Assembly (NCBI GenBank): GCA_035505995.1
Contig: DATJQF010000077.1
Span: 1-23,447 of the forward strand
Reading direction: 5' to 3'
DNA: 23,447 nucleotides
Origin: DATJQF01 sp035505995
GTDB taxonomy: Bacteria > Bacteroidota > Bacteroidia > Bacteroidales > FEN-979
In this document: one piece after another, positions 8,200 through 16,192 of the stretch
How positions within the stretch are numbered: position 1 is the stretch's first letter
How the letters are laid out: every line of letters begins with the position of its first letter
Position numbers and translations under genes: made by a program
Notes under the pieces: model-generated
Database searches by the model: none
The model's input: the letters and a program-made list of their open reading frames with translations, nothing else
What the model was told of the DNA's origin: nothing

Positions 8200-11100
8200 A
8201 TGAGACGTCCTTTACCTGATTTAAGCGCCTTTTTCCTGCTGATGGTAAAAAGGATTTTATTTCCGGGCCTGTTTATCCTGATTCTCCCGCCGCTTTTATA
8301 TTCCCAGGGAATCAGGGTGACCGGGACGGTTTCCGCTGCCGATACCAAGGAAACCCTGCCGGGAGCCACCGTGGTGATCAAGGGAACCACGATCGGCAGC
8401 GTGACGAATATTGACGGGCAATACACGATCACGGTCAAATCGGAATCGGACACCCTGGTTTTCGCATACATGGGGTATGTTTCACAATCGATACGGGTGG
8501 GGAAACAGGTAGTGATCAACGTGTTGCTCGAACCCACCAAGATTTCCCTCAATGAAGTGGTGGTGGTCGGGTATGGCACGGTCAAGAAAAGCGATCTGAC
8601 CGGCTCGGTGGCGTCCGTGAAATCGGAAGAGCTCACCAAGATCACTGCCATCAACCCGATGGACGCTTTGCAGGGGAAAGTGGCGGGGGTACAGATCGCC
8701 AATGTTTCCGGTATTCCGGGGTCCAGTCCCATCGTAAGGATCCGGGGGGTGGGAACCCTGAATAACAACAACCCCATTTATGTGGTGGACGGAGTGATCC
8801 TGGATGATATCTCCTTCCTGAATTCCTCCGATATCTCCTCGATGGAAGTCCTGAAAGACGCGTCCGCCACGGCCATGTACGGAAACCGGGGGGCGAACGG
8901 CGTCATCATCGTCACTACGAAATCAGGACATGGAGCGGAGGGGAAGAATATGCTCAACGTTTCGGCAGAAACAGGAATTCAGACGGTCGCTCACATGATC
9001 CCCCTGCTGAACGGTCACGACTTTGCCGCGATCTCCAATGCAATCGAGCCCGGAAGCTACAATAACATCGACCTGGTGCCGAACACCAACTGGCAGAAGG
9101 AGATATTCAAGACCGCCCCGATCTACAATTTCAATATTTCAACTTCCGGCGCCGCCAAGAACATAGATTATTACATCAGCCTCGGGTATTTCGGCCAGCA
9201 GGGGATCGTGGACAAATCCTCCTATAACCGGATCACCCTGCAGATCAACAACACCTATAACCTGTATCCGTTCTTCCGGCTCGGTCATAACCTGACCTTC
9301 GAGTACGTCAACCACGAAAATCCTCCGGGGGTGGTCTACCAGGCATACCGGGCTCTTCCGGTACTTGAACCCTATAATCCGGATGGCAGCTACACCCCTA
9401 TCCCGGGTGTCGGAAACCCGATCGCTGCGCTCGAGTATTCCAACAGCAGCGACAAGATCGTACGGGCAGTGGGGAACCTGTTCGGCGAACTCACCTTCCT
9501 GAAGGATTTTGTCCTGAAGTCCAGTTTCGGGGTGGATGCCATGTATGACAAGGCGGTCAGCTTTACGCCGGCCTATACCGTATCGCCGCAGCAGTTCAAT
9601 GAATACAGCCTCCTGGTGAAAGGATATTCGGACCGTTTCGGGTGGCTTTGGGAAAATACCCTCTCCTACAATAAAAAGATCAAGAAGCATTCCATCGATG
9701 CCGTGATCGGGTATACCATGCAGAGCACGACATCGGAGCAGGTGTCCATCACCGGCCAGAACCTGATCCGGGACGGATCCAATTTCTGGTACCTGTCCGG
9801 CATCAACATCTACGATGCCTCCAACCAGATCAACAACCTGGGAGCTTTTTCCGACGGGGTGGATGCCAATAATTTCTTCTCGATGATATCCTACCTGGGC
9901 CGTGTGAATTATGTTTACGGCGACCGGTATCTGGTCACGGTCACTTTCCGGCGGGACGGCTCCTCCAAATTCAGCGAATCCAACCGCTGGGGAAATTTCC
10001 CCTCGTTCGCGCTGGGATGGAATATCTCTGAGGAAAAATTCCTGAAAAATGTCAAATTCATTTCCCGCCTGAAGCTGCGCGGAAGCTGGGGACAAGTAGG
10101 GAACGATAAGATCCCCTACCTCGGAAGATATTCGCTGGTGAATTCCGAGATCGGTGCGGTGCTGGGCAATCCTGCGGCTCTGAATCCCGGGGCGTCTTTC
10201 GGCTCGCCGGGAAACCAGGACCTCAAATGGGAAGTGACCACGCAGCTGGACGTAGGGCTGGAGGCCGGGTTCTTCAATGACCGGCTCACGGGGGAATTCG
10301 ACTATTTCAGGAAGGTCACGGATAAGATCCTCCTGCAGTTATCCGTCCCCGGATATTTCGGGTACGGGGTCGGGACTCAGGAATGGTTCAATGCTGCGAA
10401 AGTGCTTAACCGGGGATTCGAGTTTACCCTCGGATGGCGCGATCAGGTGGGCAAATTCAAGTATAACATCAACGTCAACGGAACCACGCTTCATAACGAA
10501 GTGCTGACCATCGGCGGTGTGAGCGGTTCCGACACGGTGCTCTACGGCGGGGCGCTGGGGGACGGGCGCTACAGTACGGCCACGGTGGTCGGGAGGCCCA
10601 TCGGGGAGTTTTACGGGTTCAAGACCGATGGGATTTTCCAGAACCAGCAGGAACTTGATTCCTATCCCCACCTTCCGGACGCGGGCGTGGGCGATCTCCG
10701 TTACGTGGATGTGAACGGGGACGGCAAGCTGGACCTGAGAGACCGCACTTTTATCGGCTCCCCCCTGCCTAAATTCATTTTCGGTCTAAGCTTCGGGATG
10801 GAGATCATCGGGATCGATTTTTCGTTCGATATCCAGGGTCAGACCGGCAACAAGATCTTAAACGCCAAGGAACTGGTACGGCCGGATAAATATAATTTTG
10901 AATCGGATGTGCTGAATTCATGGTACGGGGAAGGCACCAGCAATTCCGAGCCGAGGCCGTCGTTCGGCGGATATAATTATGATATCTCCGATCATTACGT
11001 CCAGGATGGATCCTTTCTGAGGCTTCGGTCGATCATCCTGGGATATTCCCTGCCGCAATCGGTAAGCAAAAAGATGAAAATGCAGAAATTCCGGATTTAT

Positions 11101-11247
11101 CTGAAAGCGGAAAATGTGTACACCCTGACCAAATTCACCGGGTATTCCCCTGAAATCGGGAGTGCGGATCCGCTGAGCGCAGGGATCGATTACAGCGTCT
11201 ATCCGATTTCTTCCACCTATTCCATTGGCCTGAATTTAAATTTTTAA
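8200..11247 (+). CDS. SusC/RagA-family TonB-dependent outer-membrane transporter
   Basis: 1015 residues from ATG 8200. A hydrophobic export signal (about 18-36, ending LLYSQ) is followed by a carboxypeptidase-D-regulatory-like domain (about 38-112, with GTVSAADTKETLPGATVVIK and GSVTNIDGQYTI). Next come the SusC linker NEVVVVGYGTVKKSDLTGSV, the plug (about 130-240, with LQGKVAGVQIANVSG, RIRGVGTLNNNNPIYVVDG and ATAMYGNRGANGVIIVTTK) and the barrel to a C-terminal aromatic LNLNF. No secretin/TonB N-terminal (STN) signalling domain is present, so it should not signal to an anti-sigma factor. ATG 8242 is an alternative start, and a TTG at 8170 is less likely. SusD follows after 4 nt. It imports an oligosaccharide across the outer membrane; the neighbouring enzymes point to beta-1,2-glucan fragments (inference). 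Confidence 0.95.
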   Translation: MRRPLPDLSAFFLLMVKRILFPGLFILILPPLLYSQGIRVTGTVSAADTKETLPGATVVIKGTTIGSVTNIDGQYTITVKSESDTLVFAYMGYVSQSIRVGKQVVINVLLEPTKISLNEVVVVGYGTVKKSDLTGSVASVKSEELTKITAINPMDALQGKVAGVQIANVSGIPGSSPIVRIRGVGTLNNNNPIYVVDGVILDDISFLNSSDISSMEVLKDASATAMYGNRGANGVIIVTTKSGHGAEGKNMLNVSAETGIQTVAHMIPLLNGHDFAAISNAIEPGSYNNIDLVPNTNWQKEIFKTAPIYNFNISTSGAAKNIDYYISLGYFGQQGIVDKSSYNRITLQINNTYNLYPFFRLGHNLTFEYVNHENPPGVVYQAYRALPVLEPYNPDGSYTPIPGVGNPIAALEYSNSSDKIVRAVGNLFGELTFLKDFVLKSSFGVDAMYDKAVSFTPAYTVSPQQFNEYSLLVKGYSDRFGWLWENTLSYNKKIKKHSIDAVIGYTMQSTTSEQVSITGQNLIRDGSNFWYLSGINIYDASNQINNLGAFSDGVDANNFFSMISYLGRVNYVYGDRYLVTVTFRRDGSSKFSESNRWGNFPSFALGWNISEEKFLKNVKFISRLKLRGSWGQVGNDKIPYLGRYSLVNSEIGAVLGNPAALNPGASFGSPGNQDLKWEVTTQLDVGLEAGFFNDRLTGEFDYFRKVTDKILLQLSVPGYFGYGVGTQEWFNAAKVLNRGFEFTLGWRDQVGKFKYNINVNGTTLHNEVLTIGGVSGSDTVLYGGALGDGRYSTATVVGRPIGEFYGFKTDGIFQNQQELDSYPHLPDAGVGDLRYVDVNGDGKLDLRDRTFIGSPLPKFIFGLSFGMEIIGIDFSFDIQGQTGNKILNAKELVRPDKYNFESDVLNSWYGEGTSNSEPRPSFGGYNYDISDHYVQDGSFLRLRSIILGYSLPQSVSKKMKMQKFRIYLKAENVYTLTKFTGYSPEIGSADPLSAGIDYSVYPISSTYSIGLNLNF

Positions 11248-11251
11248 GTCC

Positions 11252-12745
11252 ATGAAAAGATTTCAGATATTCTCCGCCACCCTGCTGCTCCTGGTATTGG
11301 TCCTTTCTTTGCCGGCCTGTCAGAAGTTCCTGCAGAAAGATCCCCAGGGGGCACTGACCACGGACCAGTTTCCGGTCAGTGCATCGGATGCCCAGCTGGC
11401 AACCAACGCCACCTATGAATCCCTGAGGGAATGGTTCTATCATTCGGGCGGCTATCCCATCCTGGACATCATGTCGGACGATGCCCGGAAGGGCAGCAAC
11501 CCGACCGACCAGGCTTCAACCGTCGGTCCGTATGATTATTTCAAGATCTCGCCGACCCAGGACGGGCTCGACCGCTGGTGGGATGCCCTGTATGTGGGGG
11601 TGAAAAGGGCCAACCTGGTGATCGAAAAAGTGCCGGGCATAGCCATGGATGCCGCCCTGCAAAACCGGTATGTCGCAGAAGCACGGTTCCTGAGGGGATT
11701 GCTGTATTTCGACCTGGTCCGTGCCTGGGGACCGGTTCCTCTCGTCACGGTGACGGATCCGCCACTGGCCATGAGCCGTTCCGATACGGCTGCGGTTTAC
11801 CAGCTGATCGTTTCGGACCTGATGTTTGCCAGTGAGAACCTCCCCCTGAAATCCGGGTATGCATCGGCCGATATCGGGCGCGCCACGAAAGGGGCAGCCG
11901 ATGCCCTGCTGGCCCGGGTGTACCTTTTCCGCCATAATTTTCCCCAGGCGGAATTCTATGCCCTGCAGGTGATCAACTCCGGCCAGTACAGCCTCGAGCC
12001 GGTATTCATCAATGCTAACGGCACAAACGGAAACAACGGCGTGGAATCCGTATTTGAAGTGGGTTCCCTGTCGGTGGAAAACACGCAAGCAGGAGGCGAT
12101 CAGTACGGGAATACCCAGGGAGTCCGGGGCACCCCGAACAAGGGCTGGGGATTCAACCGGCCTTCGATGTCCCTGCGGCGTTCCTTTGAACCCGGGGATC
12201 CCAGGTACCAGGGGACCATCATCAACCTGGGGGATGTGATCGACGGTATCACCATCCAGGGAGACGGGGGCACCCCCGATTTCACCCTGGGACCCAACGG
12301 GGATACCATCGAGATCGAAGGCTACAACCGGAAAGTCTGGGTGGCCGGCAGCTCCACTCCTCCGAACTGGGGACATCACCGCCGGATCATCCGCTACGCC
12401 GATGTGCTGCTGATGGCTGCCGAAGCCCTGAATGAGGATGGAAAACCTTCGGACGCCCTGACGTACCTCAATATGGTGAGAGCCAGGGCGCGGCAGGGAA
12501 ATAATTCGATCCTGCCCGATATCACGACCACCGACCAGGTTGCATTGCGCGATATTATCTTTAACGAGCGCCGGCATGAGCTGGCCATGGAAGGCTGGAG
12601 ATTCTGGGACCTGGTGCGTACCGGGAGAGCGGCGGCAACGCTGGATTCGCTGGGTTTTGTTGCCGGAAAAAATGAAATCCTTCCGATCCCGCAAAGCGAA
12701 ATCGACCTGTCGCAAGGCAGTATTACACAAAATCCGGGATATTAA
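11252..12745 (+). CDS. SusD/RagB-family surface glycan-binding lipoprotein
   Basis: 497 residues. The N-terminus MKRFQIFSATLLLLVLVLSL ends in a lipobox (SLPAC, lipid-modified C23), followed by QKFLQKDPQG as in many SusD proteins. The TPR-rich fold is shown by ATNATYESLREWFYH, RYVAEARFLRGLLYFDLVRAWG and the C-terminal RRIIRYADVLLMAAEALNE, FNERRHELAMEGWRFWDLVR. It caps the SusC barrel at the cell surface and delivers glycan. The start lies 4 nt behind the susC stop, so the two are cotranslated in one operon. Length is at the short end of the SusD range. Ligand cannot be read from sequence. Confidence 0.95.
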   Translation: MKRFQIFSATLLLLVLVLSLPACQKFLQKDPQGALTTDQFPVSASDAQLATNATYESLREWFYHSGGYPILDIMSDDARKGSNPTDQASTVGPYDYFKISPTQDGLDRWWDALYVGVKRANLVIEKVPGIAMDAALQNRYVAEARFLRGLLYFDLVRAWGPVPLVTVTDPPLAMSRSDTAAVYQLIVSDLMFASENLPLKSGYASADIGRATKGAADALLARVYLFRHNFPQAEFYALQVINSGQYSLEPVFINANGTNGNNGVESVFEVGSLSVENTQAGGDQYGNTQGVRGTPNKGWGFNRPSMSLRRSFEPGDPRYQGTIINLGDVIDGITIQGDGGTPDFTLGPNGDTIEIEGYNRKVWVAGSSTPPNWGHHRRIIRYADVLLMAAEALNEDGKPSDALTYLNMVRARARQGNNSILPDITTTDQVALRDIIFNERRHELAMEGWRFWDLVRTGRAAATLDSLGFVAGKNEILPIPQSEIDLSQGSITQNPGY

Positions 12746-12805
12746 TATAATAATATATGAATTTATCGGTTATTGTTTAATTGTTGAACTTTAAATTTTA
12801 GGAGT

Positions 12806-14050
12806 ATGAAAAGAAAAATTGTCATTCTGAATGTTATGATTCTGGCCGTTGCCCTGATGATCGGGGCAGTAGGATGCAAGAAAAAAAGTGAAACAACCAC
12901 GTTCTCACTCACCTCGCTGAAAGCCGGGGCGATCGACCTTAACGCAGCAGTTCCTCCCACCAATGTACCCGCGAACAGTGCCATTACGGCAACTTTCAAC
13001 CTGGATGTGGATGCGACTACTGCCAACACGAACACGATCACGCTGACGCAGGCATATGATACCTCACTGGTAACGATTACCGTAACCACCAACGGCGCAG
13101 CCATTACGATCACTCCCAGCGGGAACCTGGGTAACGGATCGCAGTACACCCTGGTGATCAACGGAGTGAAATCAACGGATGGTCAGGGGCTCAGCATGAT
13201 CACCAAGTATTTTACGACGGTAGGGACCTTTGTGCCTGCCGGCGCGGTGGCTTACTGGAATTTTGAAGGGAACGCCAACGACCAGGTCGGCACGCTGAAT
13301 GGCACCCCGACGAATATCAATTATGTCTCTTCCTTCAATGCAGCTGCCGGACAGGCCGCCGATTTTGACGGAACCACGAGCATCATTGAAGTCCCGGGCG
13401 CCGACGTTCTTCTGAACACCAACAGCTTCACCCTGGCGTTCTGGGTACATGCGGTCTCCGGCCTTACCGATACGTCCGGGAATTCCAAGGGACAGTTCGT
13501 CATGGGCCTGGGTGCGTTCCACGGCTTTGAATATGAAATTGACGGAGCGTACTCAACCTGCAAAATGGCCGCTTCCTATAATGTAAATGATACGGCCACA
13601 AATACCGATCTCTGGTTCTCTGCCGATGGCAACCTGGGATATGTGGGATGGACCTTCTGCCGCGACCTCAGGGACCTGGGTGGATTAGCAGCCCTGGTGA
13701 AGGATCAGTGGGCCAATGTCGTGTGCCGGTACAATGCCGACACCAAGGTGGGTACCATGTACATCAATGGGCAAAAGGAAAAAGAGCAGGATTTCAACCT
13801 CTATGCCGGTTCTCCGCTGATGAGGGCTTCCGGGATGGAATGGAATTCCGCCCAGACAGAATGCGAAGACATCCTGGCTTTCGGGTTTATCAAATCGAAG
13901 AGCAGCACCCTCTGGAATGATACCCCGTGGGGCGCTTACGATAAACCCTATGCAAACCATTTCCACGGCCAGCTGGATGAAGTGAGGATCTGGCATAAGG
14001 CCCTGACGGAAAATGAGATTGTTTCCATGTATAACAGCATAAAACCGTAA
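12806..14050 (+). CDS. Ig-like + LamG-like lipoprotein, likely surface glycan-binding protein
   Basis: 414 residues. The lipobox ends GAVGC (C24), followed by KKKSE. An Ig-like domain of the Big_5 kind (about 38-140: NVPANSAITATFNLDVDATT, GNGSQYTLVINGVKSTDGQGL) precedes a concanavalin A-like LamG domain (about 147-410: VAYWNFEGNANDQVG, AADFDGTTSIIEVPG, SFTLAFWVHA, and the typical end GQLDEVRIWHKALTENEI). No catalytic signature is evident. Its position after susD is the place where SusE/SusF-type or SGBP proteins are usually encoded, so glycan capture at the cell surface is the likely role. AGGAG at 12800-12804 lies only one base before the ATG, unusually close for a working Shine-Dalgarno. 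A strong terminator follows. Confidence 0.85.
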   Translation: MKRKIVILNVMILAVALMIGAVGCKKKSETTTFSLTSLKAGAIDLNAAVPPTNVPANSAITATFNLDVDATTANTNTITLTQAYDTSLVTITVTTNGAAITITPSGNLGNGSQYTLVINGVKSTDGQGLSMITKYFTTVGTFVPAGAVAYWNFEGNANDQVGTLNGTPTNINYVSSFNAAAGQAADFDGTTSIIEVPGADVLLNTNSFTLAFWVHAVSGLTDTSGNSKGQFVMGLGAFHGFEYEIDGAYSTCKMAASYNVNDTATNTDLWFSADGNLGYVGWTFCRDLRDLGGLAALVKDQWANVVCRYNADTKVGTMYINGQKEKEQDFNLYAGSPLMRASGMEWNSAQTECEDILAFGFIKSKSSTLWNDTPWGAYDKPYANHFHGQLDEVRIWHKALTENEIVSMYNSIKP

Positions 14051-14072
14051 TCCGTTACGTAAATCTGAAGAG

Positions 14073-14105
14073 AAAGGGTTAAGGAAATTCCTTAACCCTT
14101 TTTTT
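14073..14105 (+). terminator. Intrinsic terminator after the SusC/SusD/LamG unit
   Basis: A 13-bp perfect stem (14073-14085 with 14089-14101, containing AGGGTTAAGG and CCTTAACCCT) with a 3-nt loop runs into a T-tract (14099-14105). It separates the transport/binding genes from the enzyme genes downstream. Confidence 0.9.
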
Positions 14106-14153
14106 ATACCCTGCTCCGGGCTTTTTCCATTTTATTGCAGTTGGAAATCGTAT

Positions 14154-14161
14154 TAATTTTG
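14154..14161 (+). promoter_or_regulatory. -7-like element directly before the GH144 lipoprotein gene
   Basis: TAATTTTG matches TAnnTTTG and ends 2 nt before ATG 14164 (5 nt before the second ATG at 14167). If used, the mRNA would be leaderless or nearly so. No TTTG is seen at the ideal 19-nt spacing; a TTG at 14135-14137 has a 16-nt spacer. It follows a strong terminator, so a promoter is needed somewhere in this gap. Confidence 0.4.
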
Positions 14162-14163
14162 TT

Positions 14164-16143
14164 ATGATGAAATGCCGGGCTTATTTCATTTTGCTGACGG
14201 CCGGAACTCTGAATCTTCTTTTGCTGGATGCCTGCAAGAAGGAGACCTCGTCATCGGCAGGTGCCTTGCAACTGCTCCAGGTCAGCATAGGGTCTACCCT
14301 GCTCCAGGCGGCCGGGCCTAATAAGAACATGCCGGTGGATTCGGCGGTGTACCTTTCCTTTAACGAACCGGTGGATACGGCTACGGTAAGAACGAATGTG
14401 ATCCTGGAAAACCAGGGTCAAACCCAAATCCCCTGCACCATCCTGTATGCTCAGCAGAATACCGTCGTCAGCCTTAAGCCCCTGCATTTCCTGGATTATA
14501 TGACCGCCTACCAGGTCGTAGTATCCTCCGGGCTGAAAGGGCATAGCGGAGGAGTGTTCAGTGCCATCACGTATCCGTTCATCACCCGTAACGGGAGCCT
14601 TACCATCCAGACGATCACCATCAACCAGACCGGATTTCAATCGACCGTGCATCCCCGGAATATAGATTGGAAAAGCATCTCGATCGAAGTACTTTTCTCC
14701 AATCCGGTGGATTCAACCAATTATAAACCGTATTTCTCCCTCTCCAACCTGCCGGTGAATGTTTCGCTATCCGACAGCAACCGGAAAGTGACCGTCACCA
14801 ATGTGAACGAGCTTTTGGATTATTCCCGCTATTATTTTAATATATCTTCCTTCCTGAAAGCACAGAACGGGTTCGTGTTCGATGGATTCTCCAATTTTTT
14901 TTACACCGCCCTGGACTCCACCCCGAAGTTCCCGGTCATTCCGGATGACGACCTGCTTACCCTGGTGCAGCAGCAGACATTCAAATATTTCTATGATTTC
15001 GCCCAGCCTGCTTCCGGGATGGCCCTGGAAAGAAATACCTCCGGCGACGTCGTGACGACCGGTGGATCCGGTTTCGGCGTGATGGGATTGGTGGTGGGGA
15101 TCAGCCGGGGATTCGTTACCCGGGACGAAGGACTTGCGCGACTGGATAAGATCCTCACGTACCTGGAAACCTGCGACCGGTTCCACGGGGCCTGGCCCCA
15201 CTGGTCGAACGGTAACACCGGTCATGTCGTCCCTTTCGGGGCCCAGGATGACGGAGGCGATATTGTGGAGACCTCGTATATGGCGATGGGACTGCTGACG
15301 ATGCGGCAATACCTTGATTCCACCCTGGTCAATGAAAATTCCCTTCGAAACCGGATCACCGCACTGGTGGATTCGATCGACTGGGAATGGTACACCCAGG
15401 GACAAAATGTGCTCTACTGGAACTGGTCGCCGAATTACGGCTTCGCCGTAAATGTAAAAGTACAGGGCTATAATGAGACCCTGATCACCTACGTGATGGC
15501 CGCCGCCTCGCCAACGCATCCGATCTCCGCCGCCGCCTATCACCAGGGCTATGCGCAGAACGGCGGGATCGGGAACGGGAATGCTTACTACGGCTATGTG
15601 CTCCCCCTGGGAGAACCTTACGGAGGACCTTTATTTTTTACCCAGTACACGTACCTGGGACTGGATCCCCGGAACCTGACCGACCAGTATGCCAATTACT
15701 GGGAACAGAATCAGAACCAGTCGCTGATCAATTTCTCTTATTGCGTGGCCAATCCGCACGGCTGGGTCGGTTACAGCACGCATTGCTGGGGACTGACGGC
15801 CAGCGATAATCCCTGGGGATACAGCGCTCAATCGCCCACCAACGACCTGGGAGTGATCTCCCCGACTGCCGCGGTATCGGCCCTGCCTTATACACCGGTT
15901 CAATCCCTGAATGCCATCCGGCACTTTTATTACATCCTGGGCAACAAGCTCTGGGGGCCCTATGGATTTTACGACGCATTTGATGTTACGGAGTCCTGGT
16001 GGGGGACGTCCTATCTGGCCATTGATCAGGGACCCATGATCGGGATGATCGAGAACTACCGGACACAGTTGCTTTGGAACCTGTTCATGTCGAACCCGGA
16101 GATCCGGCAGGGATTGACGAAGCTGGGGTTCAGTTACAGGTAA
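14164..16143 (+). CDS. Ig-Ig-GH144 lipoprotein, predicted endo-beta-1,2-glucanase
   Basis: 659 residues. Lipobox LLLLDAC (C24) followed by KKE, so probably exported to the surface. Two Ig-like domains (about 35-140 and 145-250, the first of Big_5 type) precede a glucoamylase-like (alpha/alpha)6 catalytic domain (about 262-655). Motifs there include LVQQQTFKYFYDFAQPASGM, FGAQDDGGDIVETSYMAMGL, VQGYNETLITYVMAAASPTH, WWGTSYLAIDQGPMIGMIEN. As I recall, the GH144 prototype from Chitinophaga pinensis has important acidic residues D139, E142 and E211; here D366, E369 and E438 fit with one constant offset of 227, which strongly supports GH144. Many databases call such proteins only glucoamylase-domain proteins. 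The two Ig-like modules are additional to the single-domain prototype. GH3 follows 49 nt downstream. ATG 14167 is an equally possible start. Confidence 0.85.
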   Translation: MMKCRAYFILLTAGTLNLLLLDACKKETSSSAGALQLLQVSIGSTLLQAAGPNKNMPVDSAVYLSFNEPVDTATVRTNVILENQGQTQIPCTILYAQQNTVVSLKPLHFLDYMTAYQVVVSSGLKGHSGGVFSAITYPFITRNGSLTIQTITINQTGFQSTVHPRNIDWKSISIEVLFSNPVDSTNYKPYFSLSNLPVNVSLSDSNRKVTVTNVNELLDYSRYYFNISSFLKAQNGFVFDGFSNFFYTALDSTPKFPVIPDDDLLTLVQQQTFKYFYDFAQPASGMALERNTSGDVVTTGGSGFGVMGLVVGISRGFVTRDEGLARLDKILTYLETCDRFHGAWPHWSNGNTGHVVPFGAQDDGGDIVETSYMAMGLLTMRQYLDSTLVNENSLRNRITALVDSIDWEWYTQGQNVLYWNWSPNYGFAVNVKVQGYNETLITYVMAAASPTHPISAAAYHQGYAQNGGIGNGNAYYGYVLPLGEPYGGPLFFTQYTYLGLDPRNLTDQYANYWEQNQNQSLINFSYCVANPHGWVGYSTHCWGLTASDNPWGYSAQSPTNDLGVISPTAAVSALPYTPVQSLNAIRHFYYILGNKLWGPYGFYDAFDVTESWWGTSYLAIDQGPMIGMIENYRTQLLWNLFMSNPEIRQGLTKLGFSYR

Positions 16144-16192
16144 AATATCACCGTTGATTCGTAAAGACGCTTAGAACGCAATATTTACCGTC

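Noticed and set aside
9139..10095. Minus-strand open frame of 318 codons within the SusC gene
   Set aside because: It is antisense to a well-conserved SusC barrel and shows no domain pattern or start signal.
11516..12730. Minus-strand open frame of 404 codons opposite the SusD gene
   Set aside because: The SusD reading is unmistakable; the antisense product is low in hydrophobic structure and has no motif.
14767..15543. Minus-strand open frame opposite the GH144 lipoprotein
   Set aside because: Antisense shadow of a gene with clear catalytic motifs.
16144..16192. Promoter or terminator between the GH144 and GH3 genes
   Set aside because: No TAnnTTTG element and no stable hairpin is seen; the two genes are more likely cotranscribed.
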